Positions 6,769-15,753 of a DNA stretch of 64,000 nt are shown here, in pieces (positions within the stretch are counted from its first letter, which is position 1; each line of letters begins with the position of its first letter). The notes under the pieces are model-generated. The model ran no database searches. It saw only the letters and a program-made list of their open reading frames with translations, and was not told the DNA's origin. The position numbers and the translations under genes are program-made. Location: contig JACKBL010000008.1 of assembly GCA_020634515.1 (NCBI GenBank), positions 1 to 64,000 on the forward strand, written 5' to 3'. The DNA is from Ardenticatenales bacterium. GTDB taxonomy: Bacteria > Chloroflexota > Anaerolineae > Promineifilales > Promineifilaceae.

Positions 6769-8172
6769 ATGAAAACCCCCAGCGATGTGATGGCCTATAT
6801 CAAAGAGAAGGGCGTTGAAATTGTAGACGTGAAATTCACCGATTTGTTTGGACAATGGCAGCACTTCTCCATGCCCGTGGAAGCGTTTGACGCGGACACC
6901 GCCTTCAGCGAAGGGATGGGCTTTGATGGCTCCTCTATTCGCGGCTTCCAGAGCATTGAGTCCAGCGACATGATCCTGATTGCCGACCCGGACACCGCGG
7001 TGATGGATCCCATTTGCGCCGCGCCCACGCTCAGCCTGGTGTGCGACGTATACGACCCGTTGACGCGCGAGCCGTATTCACGCGATCCCCGCTACGTCGC
7101 CAAGAAAGCCGTGGACTATGTGCGCGCTACCGGCATTGCCGACGAGGTTTTTATCGGCCCGGAAGCGGAGTTCTTCATTTTTGACCAGGTGAAATACTCC
7201 GCCGGCGAATACTCCTCCGTCTATCAGGTGGACAGCATTGAAGGACCGTGGAATTCCGGCATTTTTGGTTTTGGGCACTCCGTGCCGCACAAGCGGGGCT
7301 ACTTCCCGGTGGCTCCTTTTGACACCTTGCAGGATATTCGCTCCCAGATGGTGCGCGTGATGATTGCTTCCGGTCTGGATGTGGAGGTGCACCACCACGA
7401 GGTGGGGACGGCAGGCCAGTGCGAAATTGACCTGAAGTATGATTCGCTGGTGACGATGGCGGATAAGGTGCAGTTGTACAAATACATTGTGAAGAACGTG
7501 GCAAAGGCGAATGGGAAGACGGCCACGTTCATGCCCAAGCCGATTTACGCGGACAACGGTTCCGGCATGCACACGCATCAGAGTTTGTGGAAGGATGGGA
7601 AGCCACTTTTTGCCGGCACGGAATATGCCGGCCTGAGTGAGATGGCACTTTATTACATCGGCGGCATTCTCAAACACATCAACGCCCTGCTGGGCATCGT
7701 TGCGCCCACCACCAACTCCTACCGCCGTCTGGTTCCCGGTTACGAGGCGCCCGTCGTCGTCGCTTACTCGGCGCGCAATCGCTCCGCCGCCGTGCGCATC
7801 CCCATGTACTCCAACTCGCCGAAAGCCAAGCGCGTTGAGTTCCGCTGCCCCGATCCCGCCGCCAATCCGTATCTGGCCTTCGCGGCGATGGTCATGGCCG
7901 GCATGGACGGCATCAAGAACAAGATTCATCCGGGCGCGGCCGCGGACATGGACCTGTTCGACGAGGAGAACATCTCCAAAGTGACCACGACGGTGGGCAA
8001 GCTAAACGAAGCGCTGGACGCGCTGGCGGCGGATAAGGCGTTCTTGTTGGAAGGGGGCGTCTTTACAGAGGACTTGCTGGAGGCGTTCATCTCCTACAAG
8101 TTTGAACATGAAGTTGGTCCCGTCAGTTTGCGCCCCCATCCGTATGAGTTTTTGCTGTACTACGGCGCGTGA
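6769..8172 (+). CDS. glnA: Glutamine synthetase type I
   Basis: The 467-residue protein shows all GSI landmarks: the N-terminal latch and FTDLFGQWQHFSMP, the FDGSSIRGFQ loop, IGPEAEFFIFD (metal-binding Glu), HHHEVGTAGQCEID, NGSGMHTHQSLW, and the RRLVPGYEAP/NRSAAVRIP active-site segments. It condenses ammonia and glutamate to glutamine with ATP in the cytoplasm as a dodecamer. The ribosome site GAAGGAG sits 10 bases before the ATG. The residue equivalent to the adenylylated Tyr397 is Phe397 here (DLFDEE instead of NLYDLP), so control by covalent adenylylation at this position is not possible. A strong promoter and a leader terminator precede the gene, suggesting regulation at the transcript level. 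Confidence 0.97.
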   Translation: MKTPSDVMAYIKEKGVEIVDVKFTDLFGQWQHFSMPVEAFDADTAFSEGMGFDGSSIRGFQSIESSDMILIADPDTAVMDPICAAPTLSLVCDVYDPLTREPYSRDPRYVAKKAVDYVRATGIADEVFIGPEAEFFIFDQVKYSAGEYSSVYQVDSIEGPWNSGIFGFGHSVPHKRGYFPVAPFDTLQDIRSQMVRVMIASGLDVEVHHHEVGTAGQCEIDLKYDSLVTMADKVQLYKYIVKNVAKANGKTATFMPKPIYADNGSGMHTHQSLWKDGKPLFAGTEYAGLSEMALYYIGGILKHINALLGIVAPTTNSYRRLVPGYEAPVVVAYSARNRSAAVRIPMYSNSPKAKRVEFRCPDPAANPYLAFAAMVMAGMDGIKNKIHPGAAADMDLFDEENISKVTTTVGKLNEALDALAADKAFLLEGGVFTEDLLEAFISYKFEHEVGPVSLRPHPYEFLLYYGA

Positions 8173-8208
8173 CGCGGCGCGTCAAGCGGCGCGATTCGCC
8201 TGGATAAC

Positions 8209-8286
8209 GAGAATACAAAAGTCTGCCAGACTTTTGTATTCTCTCCTACGAACTGGAACAGTCTTCGAGACTGCTCCAGTTTTTTA
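8209..8286. terminator. Double-hairpin bidirectional terminator between glnA and a convergent gene
   Basis: The first hairpin pairs GAGAATACAAAAGTCT with AGACTTTTGTATTCTC (8209-8243). The second pairs AACTGGA.CAGTCT with AGACTG.TCCAGTT (8251-8281) and is followed by a T-run. The pair separates the convergent glnA and beta-helix genes. Confidence 0.85.
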
Positions 8287-9630
8287 TGGCGGGGTGACTT
8301 CGACTTCGTATGCGCCGATGTCGCAGGCCGGCCCTTGCGGGCGAGGGATGCCGCGTTGGTCGGTGGGGAGGCAGGTGTCGTTGTTGCCGGCATCTATCGC
8401 CAGACTTCCCGATAACAAAGCGTGCGTCAACGTCGGACCGCCATTGTCCTGCAACGGACCCAGCAGCGGGTCCGTGTTGGGCAGGTCGCCGGGACCGGTC
8501 AGGTTGCAGGAGCCGTCGCCGGACAGGTTGTAGCCCAGAGAGATGAGCGGCGCGCCGACGCATTGTTCGCCGGCCAGATTGTTGGCGATGATGCTGTTGT
8601 TTACGTAGACCTGGCTTTGTGCGTGAACGTAGCTGTTGACGCCGCCGCCGGTGCTGGCCTGGTTAGCCGTAATCGTGCTGCCTTGCAAGTAGATCAAGCC
8701 CACGCGATTGTAGATGCCGCCGCCGAGGCTGGTGACATTGCCGGAAACGGTGGTGTTGAATACCAGAATGAGGTCTGCTTCCTCGTTGCTAATGCCGCCT
8801 CCTTTGCCGCCGGCATGATTGTTGGTGAGTGCGCATTGGCTGAGCAGCATGATAGGTGTGTCGCCCCGATTGTGGACGCCGCCGCCCAGGTCGCTGGTGA
8901 TGTTGCCGGAGATGGTGCTGTTATTGATGATCACACGGCCCCCGTCATTGGTGACGCCGCCGCCGTCGTCGTTGGAAATGTTGCTGAGTACTCTGGCATG
9001 GCTGACGACGGTGGTGCCGTGCGCGGTGAAGATGCCGGCGCCGCCATGCGCCATGTTATCCCGGATGAGGGTGGCGATGATGAAAAGCGTGCCGCCGTCG
9101 TTCATCACCCCACCGCCATCATGACCGGAATAATGGCTGAAGATGACGCTGTCTTGCACGCTAAGGGAACCGGTATTGTAGATACCGCCACCATCCCCGC
9201 TGATGTGCCCATCCCGAATGGTCAGCCCACGGATGGCCACGCCACTTCCGCTCACGTTGAAGACGCGGGAGGCATTGTTGCCGCTGATACCTAACATGCT
9301 GGCTCCGGGGCCTTGAATGGTCATGGTTCTGGTGATGACCAGTTCGCCGCTTGTTAGCGTGATGGTTGCCGGCTGCGGCAGATCAAAGTCAATTTCCCCT
9401 TCGTCGCACACATCAACAAGCGCCTGGCGCAGCGTGCCGGGGCCGCTGTCGGCGGCACTGGTGACGGTGATGGCGGGCAGGCAATCTTCGCTTTGCGCCA
9501 ACGCCCCCATCGCGGGCTGCGCGGCGGCTGTCTGGAACGAATACGAGATCAGCAGGGCCAGCATGAGTGTGACTACGATGATGGCCCCGATTGTCCTTTT
9601 GTCTTTCGGAAAGGATTGTTGGAAAAGCAT
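8284..9630 (-). CDS. Secreted parallel beta-helix protein with choice-of-anchor Q C-terminus
   Basis: The 448-residue product has an N-terminal membrane/signal segment (TIGAIIVVTLMLALLISYSF). A CSLREA-like start (ITVTSAADSGPGTLRQALVD) leads into about 12 right-handed beta-helix coils with repeated N-S-T-I-S-G-N and GGG-I-x-N patterns. The C-terminal block (NTDPLLGPLQDNGGPTLTHA, AIDAGNNDTCLPTDQRGIPR, CDIGAYE) is the choice-of-anchor Q region common in Chloroflexota exoproteins. The likely role is a surface or extracellular adhesin-like or polysaccharide-binding protein; no catalytic motif is visible. The start is supported by GAGGGGG upstream. It lies between a double terminator and a related larger gene, probably a tandem paralogue. 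Confidence 0.88.
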   Translation of the reverse strand: MLFQQSFPKDKRTIGAIIVVTLMLALLISYSFQTAAAQPAMGALAQSEDCLPAITVTSAADSGPGTLRQALVDVCDEGEIDFDLPQPATITLTSGELVITRTMTIQGPGASMLGISGNNASRVFNVSGSGVAIRGLTIRDGHISGDGGGIYNTGSLSVQDSVIFSHYSGHDGGGVMNDGGTLFIIATLIRDNMAHGGAGIFTAHGTTVVSHARVLSNISNDDGGGVTNDGGRVIINNSTISGNITSDLGGGVHNRGDTPIMLLSQCALTNNHAGGKGGGISNEEADLILVFNTTVSGNVTSLGGGIYNRVGLIYLQGSTITANQASTGGGVNSYVHAQSQVYVNNSIIANNLAGEQCVGAPLISLGYNLSGDGSCNLTGPGDLPNTDPLLGPLQDNGGPTLTHALLSGSLAIDAGNNDTCLPTDQRGIPRPQGPACDIGAYEVEVTPP

Positions 9631-9739
9631 GGTGCTTACCCCCTCTTTGGCGGCAGGCGGTGCGCCGTCTACCGCCAGAAATCGGGCCGAAGTTGCAGGT
9701 GGAACTGGTGCGGGGGGGAGGCGCGGGGGGGGGAGTGGG

Positions 9740-12739
9740 TTACGGTGATGCCGGCACAGATAACATTGCTTCGCTCCCTGTAACCTGGCCTATCCAATAG
9801 CCAATCGCCCCGGAACCATCGCGGCAGAGCCGCCAGCCGCGTAGTTCCGTGCGTGAGACAAAATAGCCGACGGACAGCGCATTGCAGCTTAGCCCCGGAT
9901 CGTAGCGCAGCAGCAAGCGTGGCGACGGCGTGGGCTGAAATCTCCACAAGCCGGTGGCGCTGTATCCATCGACGTAGCTGCCATCCGCCAGCAACGTGTA
10001 GCGTCCCTGATCCCTGCTGCCATCGTTCATCCAGTACTGATACACAATCCGCAACGCGATACCGACCCATTCATATGCGCCGATGTCGCAATTGTCACCC
10101 TGGGGGCGAGGGATGCCGCGCTGGTCGTCGGGGAGGAAGTTGCCGCCGTCGTCGAAGCAACTGCCGGCATTAATCGCCACACTCCCCGCCGCCAACGCAT
10201 GAACGGCCGTCGCCCCGCCATAATCGCCCAGAGGCAGCAGTGACGGCTCCTCGTTGGGCAGATCCGTCTCCGCCGTTAAATGGCAAGAGTCATCATTGTC
10301 CAGGTTGTAGCCACGCGATTCATACTGGCCGCCGTCGTTGGTACAGTTGCCGATGCCGTTGTGGGCGATGATCGTGTTCCGCAGCGTGATGGCGGCGAGG
10401 CTGGCGGCGATGCCGGCGCCGCTGCCGCCTTCGTTTGCGGCAATCGTGCTGTTTTCAATCAAGAATTTGGCGTAACGCCCGGCGGCAATGCCGCCTGAAT
10501 AGGTGGCTTCGTTGTGGGAAATCGTGCTGTTGAAGATGTGAAAATCGACGTAGCCGCTGGCGGAAATGCCCCCGCCGTAGAGGTTTGATTCGTTGTCCGC
10601 CACCGTGCTGTGGCTGAGGAGGACGTTGCCGGCATAAACGTACATGCCGCCCCCCTGACCACTATTCTGCGAACTTTGCACATCGTTGCCGGCAATCGCG
10701 CTGTCGCTTATTCGCAGGCTCCCCGCCTCGCTGAAGATGCCGCCGCCGCGAGCCAGCGCCGACGTGGCTTCGTTTTCCATAACGCGCGTGAATGCCAGCC
10801 GCAGATCGCCGCCATCGTTATAGATGCCGCCGCCAATTTCCGCCTCGCCATCGCGGATAGTCATGCCTTCCAGGCTGACCTGATAGGGGCCAACGTAGAA
10901 AACGCGGTTCTCCCCGCCCCCGCTGATGATGACCTTGCCCGCGCCGGAGCCGACGATGCGCAACGGTTTGTTCAGATACAGTTGCCCACTGGTGAGCGTG
11001 ATGGTGATTGGCTGCGCGAAGTCCACGGCGATAGTCGCTCCCGGACAGCCGAAGCGAATGGCCTGGCGCAGGCTGCCAGGGCCATCGTCGGCGTTGTTGG
11101 TGACGGGTAGCGCCGGCGCGCAGGCGGCGGCAATGTAGGTGGTTTGGTGTGGCGTCAGGGCCTCGTCGCTGTTGACGATGACCGTATTGGTGATGGGTTG
11201 CCCCCAGGGAACGTCCAGATTGATGGTGACGGGCAGGGTGAGGGTGATGGTTTGCCCATGCACCAGCGAGAGGTTGCTGCCAATCATGGGCAGGTCCGCC
11301 GCGTCGTGGGCGAGGATGGCGTCGGGTTGGGGTGGGTCCAGCGTGACGGGAGCGGCGAAGGTCAGTTCCGACGGCAACGTATCGGAGACAATCGCCGTTG
11401 TGGTCGTCATCACGCCGTGGTTGGTGAGCGTGATGACGTAATCCACGCGCTGTCCGGGTATGGGCATGCCCTCGCCGATGCGTTTGCGTGGCTCCAGGTC
11501 CACCGCCTGCGTTTCCACCGCGCCTATGTCGCAGCCGTCGGCGGCATTGGGCAGGGTGGGGCCATCAACGGGACGGGGCAGGCCGCGACCATCGTTCGGG
11601 ACCGGGTTGTTGTCGAAGTCAGTGCAAATGCCGGCATCCAACGCCGGGCTGCCGGTCAGGAGAGCGTGTGTCGGCAGACCGACGTCATTCACCTTCAGCG
11701 CGCCTAATTGGGGATTGCTGTTGGACAAATCCCCTGGCCCATTCAGGTTGCAGGAATCATCGTCGGCCAGGTTATATCCCAACGACGTGATCAGTGATGG
11801 CGCGCAGTTGGCGGCCACCTCGTTATTGGCTACGATGCTGTCTCGTAAATCAAGCGTCCCCTCGCCGTTCAAGATAGCGTAACCTGGCGCGATAGGATCG
11901 ACACGGTTATTGGCCACCGTGCTGTGGCTGACGTGCATGACACCACCCAGGTTAAGGAGGGCGCCGCTGTCATAGATGGCCATATTGCCGCTGATGGTGC
12001 TGTTCAGGATCGTCACCAGACCGTTTAGATTGGTTATGGCCGCCGCTTCTGGACCGCCACCGCCATAGACCTGGTTTTGGCTCAAGGTGTCGCGGTACAT
12101 GAATAGCACACCGTTTTGATTATAGATGCCTCCGCCCAGGGCGGCCGTATACAGACCACTTGTATGGACGGAATTCGCGCGGATGAGTGTGTCAGTAACG
12201 AAGAGGATTCCCTGATTGAAAATGGCCCCGCCGTAACCCGACGATTGCACCGCATCAACGGAATGGTTCTCTAGCAGGGTGTCGGTCAGGTGCAGTTCAC
12301 CCGCATTCAGGATGCCGCCGCCATAGTTGTATTCGTTGCCATTTGCCAGGCGGAGATGATTCAAGTTGACGCCTTTGCCGCTGACGCCTACGAGCAGAAT
12401 GCGCGATTCCCCGTTGCCGCTAATGGTCAACTGGTCGGTCCCTGGTCCGTTGATGGTCAGGGCTTTGTCTATGGTCAATTGGCCGCCGGTGAGGAGGATG
12501 GATGCCGGCATTGGCAAATCAAAGCCAATCTCGCCCCCCGCGCACACGTCCAAGATCGCCTGGCGCAAACTGCCGGGGCCACGGTCCGCGTCGCTCGTGA
12601 CCATGACAATCGGCTCGCAACCTGCCGCGCCCGCCGCGCCCGGAACAGGCGAAGCCGCCACCAGAACGAGAAACGCAAGACAAATGAGCATGACAAGTTT
12701 GCTTCTTAGCAGGCGAGGCAGAGACGCCAACAGGGACAT
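9740..12739 (-). CDS. Large secreted protein: two beta-helix domains flanking a DUF11 domain
   Basis: The start at 12739 (MSLLASLPRLLRSKLVMLIC) is preferred because GGAG lies just upstream and a signal peptide follows; the frame is open 44 codons further. Domain order: signal peptide; beta-helix 1 with CSLREA-like start (MVTSDADRGPGSLRQAILDV) and choice-of-anchor Q end (ADGCDIGAVET, near residue 410); a DUF11-type Ig-like domain (DYVITLTNHGVMTTTTAIVS, PITNTVIVNSD); beta-helix 2 (VTNNADDGPGSLRQAIRFGC to GDNCDIGAYEW); and a C-terminal module of about 100 residues (YQYWMNDGSRDQGRYTLLAD, CRDGSGAIGYWIG). DUF11 domains are spacer modules of cell-surface proteins. The repeated beta-helix plus anchor unit suggests internal duplication. 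Function is probably surface attachment or matrix; no enzyme motif is visible. Confidence 0.87.
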   Translation of the reverse strand: MSLLASLPRLLRSKLVMLICLAFLVLVAASPVPGAAGAAGCEPIVMVTSDADRGPGSLRQAILDVCAGGEIGFDLPMPASILLTGGQLTIDKALTINGPGTDQLTISGNGESRILLVGVSGKGVNLNHLRLANGNEYNYGGGILNAGELHLTDTLLENHSVDAVQSSGYGGAIFNQGILFVTDTLIRANSVHTSGLYTAALGGGIYNQNGVLFMYRDTLSQNQVYGGGGPEAAAITNLNGLVTILNSTISGNMAIYDSGALLNLGGVMHVSHSTVANNRVDPIAPGYAILNGEGTLDLRDSIVANNEVAANCAPSLITSLGYNLADDDSCNLNGPGDLSNSNPQLGALKVNDVGLPTHALLTGSPALDAGICTDFDNNPVPNDGRGLPRPVDGPTLPNAADGCDIGAVETQAVDLEPRKRIGEGMPIPGQRVDYVITLTNHGVMTTTTAIVSDTLPSELTFAAPVTLDPPQPDAILAHDAADLPMIGSNLSLVHGQTITLTLPVTINLDVPWGQPITNTVIVNSDEALTPHQTTYIAAACAPALPVTNNADDGPGSLRQAIRFGCPGATIAVDFAQPITITLTSGQLYLNKPLRIVGSGAGKVIISGGGENRVFYVGPYQVSLEGMTIRDGEAEIGGGIYNDGGDLRLAFTRVMENEATSALARGGGIFSEAGSLRISDSAIAGNDVQSSQNSGQGGGMYVYAGNVLLSHSTVADNESNLYGGGISASGYVDFHIFNSTISHNEATYSGGIAAGRYAKFLIENSTIAANEGGSGAGIAASLAAITLRNTIIAHNGIGNCTNDGGQYESRGYNLDNDDSCHLTAETDLPNEEPSLLPLGDYGGATAVHALAAGSVAINAGSCFDDGGNFLPDDQRGIPRPQGDNCDIGAYEWVGIALRIVYQYWMNDGSRDQGRYTLLADGSYVDGYSATGLWRFQPTPSPRLLLRYDPGLSCNALSVGYFVSRTELRGWRLCRDGSGAIGYWIGQVTGSEAMLSVPASP

Positions 12740-13122
12740 GGATACACACTCCTTGCACCGCGTTCCGTATCTCCCCCAGAGAATGTCACACTCCCCCATA
12801 CTCTTTATACAGATGCTGTCATAAACTGTAAAGTAACAAAAATCACCCGCCCCACGTGACTTCCTTTGCACCTATCTGGCGCCTGGCAAAATCCATATAT
12901 GTTGGCCGGAACTGCGGCTCTAGCCGGGTCGAACCGCCATATGTGGCCCGGCTAAAGCCTCCATTCCCAAAACGCCAGTTCAGGGCAGGCTATAAAAGTC
13001 GTAGCCGGGCGTTTCAATGTCAAAGCTGGTTTGAGACTTTTGCAGTCCATTTTCAGGACCAATTAACTCTAGTTTGTCCATTTGGTGGACAGGTCCTATT
13101 AACCTGATTGCGAACAGCCACA
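12740..13122. other. Intergenic region upstream of the large beta-helix gene
   Basis: No gene is supported here. The minus-strand promoter of the beta-helix gene probably lies in the AT-richer part around 12800-12840. The segment 12895-12960 contains imperfect GGCCGG/CCGGCT inverted pairs. A plus-strand frame at 12856-13107 has no family resemblance. Confidence 0.4.
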
Positions 13123-13213
13123 AGTAACCGTCCGAAAACAACTTCACACTTCTTGCGCACGGTTACTGACAAGCTGTTCGCGCCATTCCGCTAACTTAAT
13201 TGCGAACGGCCAC
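13123..13213 (+). repeat. Dispersed 90-base intergenic repeat, copy 2
   Basis: About 85 percent identical by eye to 2360-2449, running from GTAACCGTCCGAAAACAACT to TTGCGAACGGCCAC. It ends exactly at the stop codon of the minus-strand gene at 13213. Further upstream, GATTGCGAACAGCCACAAG (13107-13125) repeats the terminal part, suggesting nested or tandem copies. Confidence 0.75.
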
Positions 13214-15393
13214 TAACCATCCCTGGCCATCGCGGAGCCTGTATCTACCTGTTGCCAGTCGGCGCAAACGATCCCCTCCGCTGCCGTCGCCAGCGTTGTC
13301 AGAATGCCAATGGTCCGTAGATGCGGGAACCGCGGCAGCGAAAGATTGACAGGGATAGGCGGATAGATAAGGGGCAAAGCGCGCGAGAACAGGGGGAACA
13401 GATAGCCCTGATAGGCGATCCATGTGTTCCATTGCGTGTTTTCTTTCAGGCTGCCGAGATTGAAGCTGAGGGCCAGCGTGCCGGCATCGTAGCTGGCACT
13501 CATCTCCAGCGTACACGTCGGCTCATACTCGACGACGTAGCCCGACAGGCCGTCCATTCTGGCGCGATCATCCCACTTGCCCGGCTCCGTGTAGAAATGA
13601 ATCGCGTCTTGACTGCCGGCATCATCCGGTTGCCCCACCTGCCAGTTGCTATAAGTAAAAGCCTCATCCGTTACCCATTGCCATCCGCCATCCGGTTCCG
13701 GGCTGTCCAACCCCTGGCTGCCCCCGACCCAATAACCGGATTCACCCACCACCTCCGGGAAATTTTCAACAATGAAATCATTTTCCTGTTGCGAGGTAAT
13801 GGTCGCCAGGTAGGACTCATAGCCCGTCAATGTTGCCGCCCAAGCCCTGTCCGCCGCGTCTACCAGATTGATCCCCAGCGGCGTGGCGAACGCCTCATAG
13901 TAATGCCCGTTGGCCGGATTCAAAACGGCGCCGCGACCGGCCATCTGATCCGGCGGCGTCAACTCATGCCCGAAAATCCCTTGCGGTTGCGCCAAAGATG
14001 GCACGGCGGGTTGCAGCGTCACCCAGTCACTCTCCATCAACCTGGAAACACCGGCGGCCTGGGTCTCGCCGGTTGCCGCCCCCGTGTCCACCGCATCCCA
14101 ATAAGAACACACCACGCCGCTTTCTGGCGTGGTCAAAGTCGTGACGAACAATACCTTGCCCAGGTGCGGGAAGGATGGAATGGAATTGAATATCCTCATG
14201 ACAGGGGCAATCACGGGGAGCGGACGGTTCGAAACGAGTGCCACCGCGCCATTGTCCGTTATCATCCACAAATTCCAGTTTGCTTCATGCAGGGTGCCCA
14301 GAATGAAACCGACGTTCAGCGAATTCTCCGCATAGCCGAGTTGCATGGATAGCGTACACACGGGCGGGTCCGTGACGTCCATGTACATCACCATGTTCCC
14401 CATGGCTCCTGGTTCTACCATGGACGTGTAATACTGCGTGTGTAGGCGTACCGTGTCCCCCTTATTCACGTGGAAATTGGACCAACACAGGTCCATCCGC
14501 TCCAGATGCCCGGCGAAGTTTGGATCTCCTGGGTCCAGAAAGTGGGGCAACACAGGGTGTCCTTCGTCTATGCCGCTGCCGGGTCCGACCGGCGCAAACG
14601 CGGAGCCAATGGCATAGCTGCCAATGGACGTGCAAATGTAGGTCGGATCAGGCCCCAGGTACTCCAGCGCGTTACTGATGCCAAAATCATGCATGTGCCC
14701 AAACGTGGTCACAATATCCCCGCCGCGGTCCAGGGTCAGTTCAATTTGGGCGTCCGAATATCCTTCAGGCGCGGTATAAAAGGGTCGCCAGCGAAACGCG
14801 CTTGCCAGGCGCCCCTGGCAGCCGGATTGGGCAATCTGGATCGGGGTCATATGTGTGAGCGACGCGCTTGCCGGCAGATAGGTGTACGTGATCTCTACAT
14901 ACGCCTCCGCTACGTCGGTGGACCAGTTCTTGAAATGAGTCTTTCCCGACCAGACGCTACCTGGCGGATTGTAGTAGCCGTAGCCTGGCGGAAAAGACAG
15001 GGGCGTCCGGTCTGGATTGCCGATGAATATCTGCTCCCCAATCGTGCCACACGCCGCTGACACTCGCGCCAGGTTATTCAGGCTGCCCGTAGCCACAATG
15101 GAGGGGTCTGTTCCCCGATTCAAGGTAGACCCATCCTCGCGCACAACGTCAAAACTGATGCTTGTAATGTAACAATCCGTACACGGCATTTCCATGCCGG
15201 TATCCACTATTTCAAGCTGCCCGTACCCCGGCCCATACGGCCCCACGGCGGGGATCATCACCGGACCGTACCTGATGACTTTCTCCTCACCTCCCGCAGC
15301 CGCTCCGCGCGCCACGCCGGGACTCAAGAAACTGATCACGCTACAGAGCAGTACGACCACACTCAGTAATAACCATCCTCCTAATCTCTGCAC
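13213..15393 (-). CDS. Secreted protein with SURNod19-like N-terminus and C-type lectin domain
   Basis: The 726-residue product starts with a signal peptide (LLLSVVVLLCSVISFLSPGV). Residues about 40-320 (VMIPAVGPYGPGYGQLEIVD, MPCTDCYITSISFDVVREDG, TTFGHMHDFGISNALEYL, DLCWSNFHVNKGDTVRLHTQ) resemble the SURNod19 fold with paired Cys and a His-rich HMHDFG turn; this assignment is tentative. Residues about 510-630 form a C-type lectin domain (NGHYYEAF, AWAATLTGYESYLATITSQQ, GYWVGGSQG, WQWVTDEAFTYSNWQVGQPD, KWDDR). This is flanked by two related modules (CTLSMQLGYAENSLNVGFIL and CTLEMSASYDAGTLALSFNL). The protein is probably extracellular and may bind carbohydrate. It stands alone, with a repeat abutting its stop. 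Confidence 0.78.
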   Translation of the reverse strand: MQRLGGWLLLSVVVLLCSVISFLSPGVARGAAAGGEEKVIRYGPVMIPAVGPYGPGYGQLEIVDTGMEMPCTDCYITSISFDVVREDGSTLNRGTDPSIVATGSLNNLARVSAACGTIGEQIFIGNPDRTPLSFPPGYGYYNPPGSVWSGKTHFKNWSTDVAEAYVEITYTYLPASASLTHMTPIQIAQSGCQGRLASAFRWRPFYTAPEGYSDAQIELTLDRGGDIVTTFGHMHDFGISNALEYLGPDPTYICTSIGSYAIGSAFAPVGPGSGIDEGHPVLPHFLDPGDPNFAGHLERMDLCWSNFHVNKGDTVRLHTQYYTSMVEPGAMGNMVMYMDVTDPPVCTLSMQLGYAENSLNVGFILGTLHEANWNLWMITDNGAVALVSNRPLPVIAPVMRIFNSIPSFPHLGKVLFVTTLTTPESGVVCSYWDAVDTGAATGETQAAGVSRLMESDWVTLQPAVPSLAQPQGIFGHELTPPDQMAGRGAVLNPANGHYYEAFATPLGINLVDAADRAWAATLTGYESYLATITSQQENDFIVENFPEVVGESGYWVGGSQGLDSPEPDGGWQWVTDEAFTYSNWQVGQPDDAGSQDAIHFYTEPGKWDDRARMDGLSGYVVEYEPTCTLEMSASYDAGTLALSFNLGSLKENTQWNTWIAYQGYLFPLFSRALPLIYPPIPVNLSLPRFPHLRTIGILTTLATAAEGIVCADWQQVDTGSAMARDG

Positions 15394-15747
15394 TTTACAC
15401 CTCCCGTATGATTCAAATTGACAATAGCACGGGGTGCGCGCAATGTCTACGGCAGCGTTGGTGGGTGCTGCGCGATTGAAGCCGGAGGCCGATCCTTGCC
15501 GGCATTATGCCATTTCCGCCTCATTTGTGAGTTTTGTCTGCGATGTTGGGGCTTCTGGTAGCATACTCGATTACGGCCCCGCTTTCAAGCGACGATTCCC
15601 GCAAGGGGATTTCGCCTGCCCGCTTTGACGAGAAGCCGTCTCGCCCTCGGTCCATTCTCCTGGTAGAATCCGCCTACGACGCCGTGGGACAGAGCGCCGG
15701 ATGGCTCTCCCAAGGGTTGTTTATTGATGAGTGTCTACTGGCCATGA
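15394..15747. other. Intergenic region between divergent genes
   Basis: It holds the promoters of the minus-strand lectin gene and the plus-strand sensor kinase, and a TGCCGGCA near 15498. No RNA gene or supportable small reading frame is seen; the frames at 15434 and 15534 look random. Confidence 0.4.
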
Positions 15748-15753
15748 TTGCAG

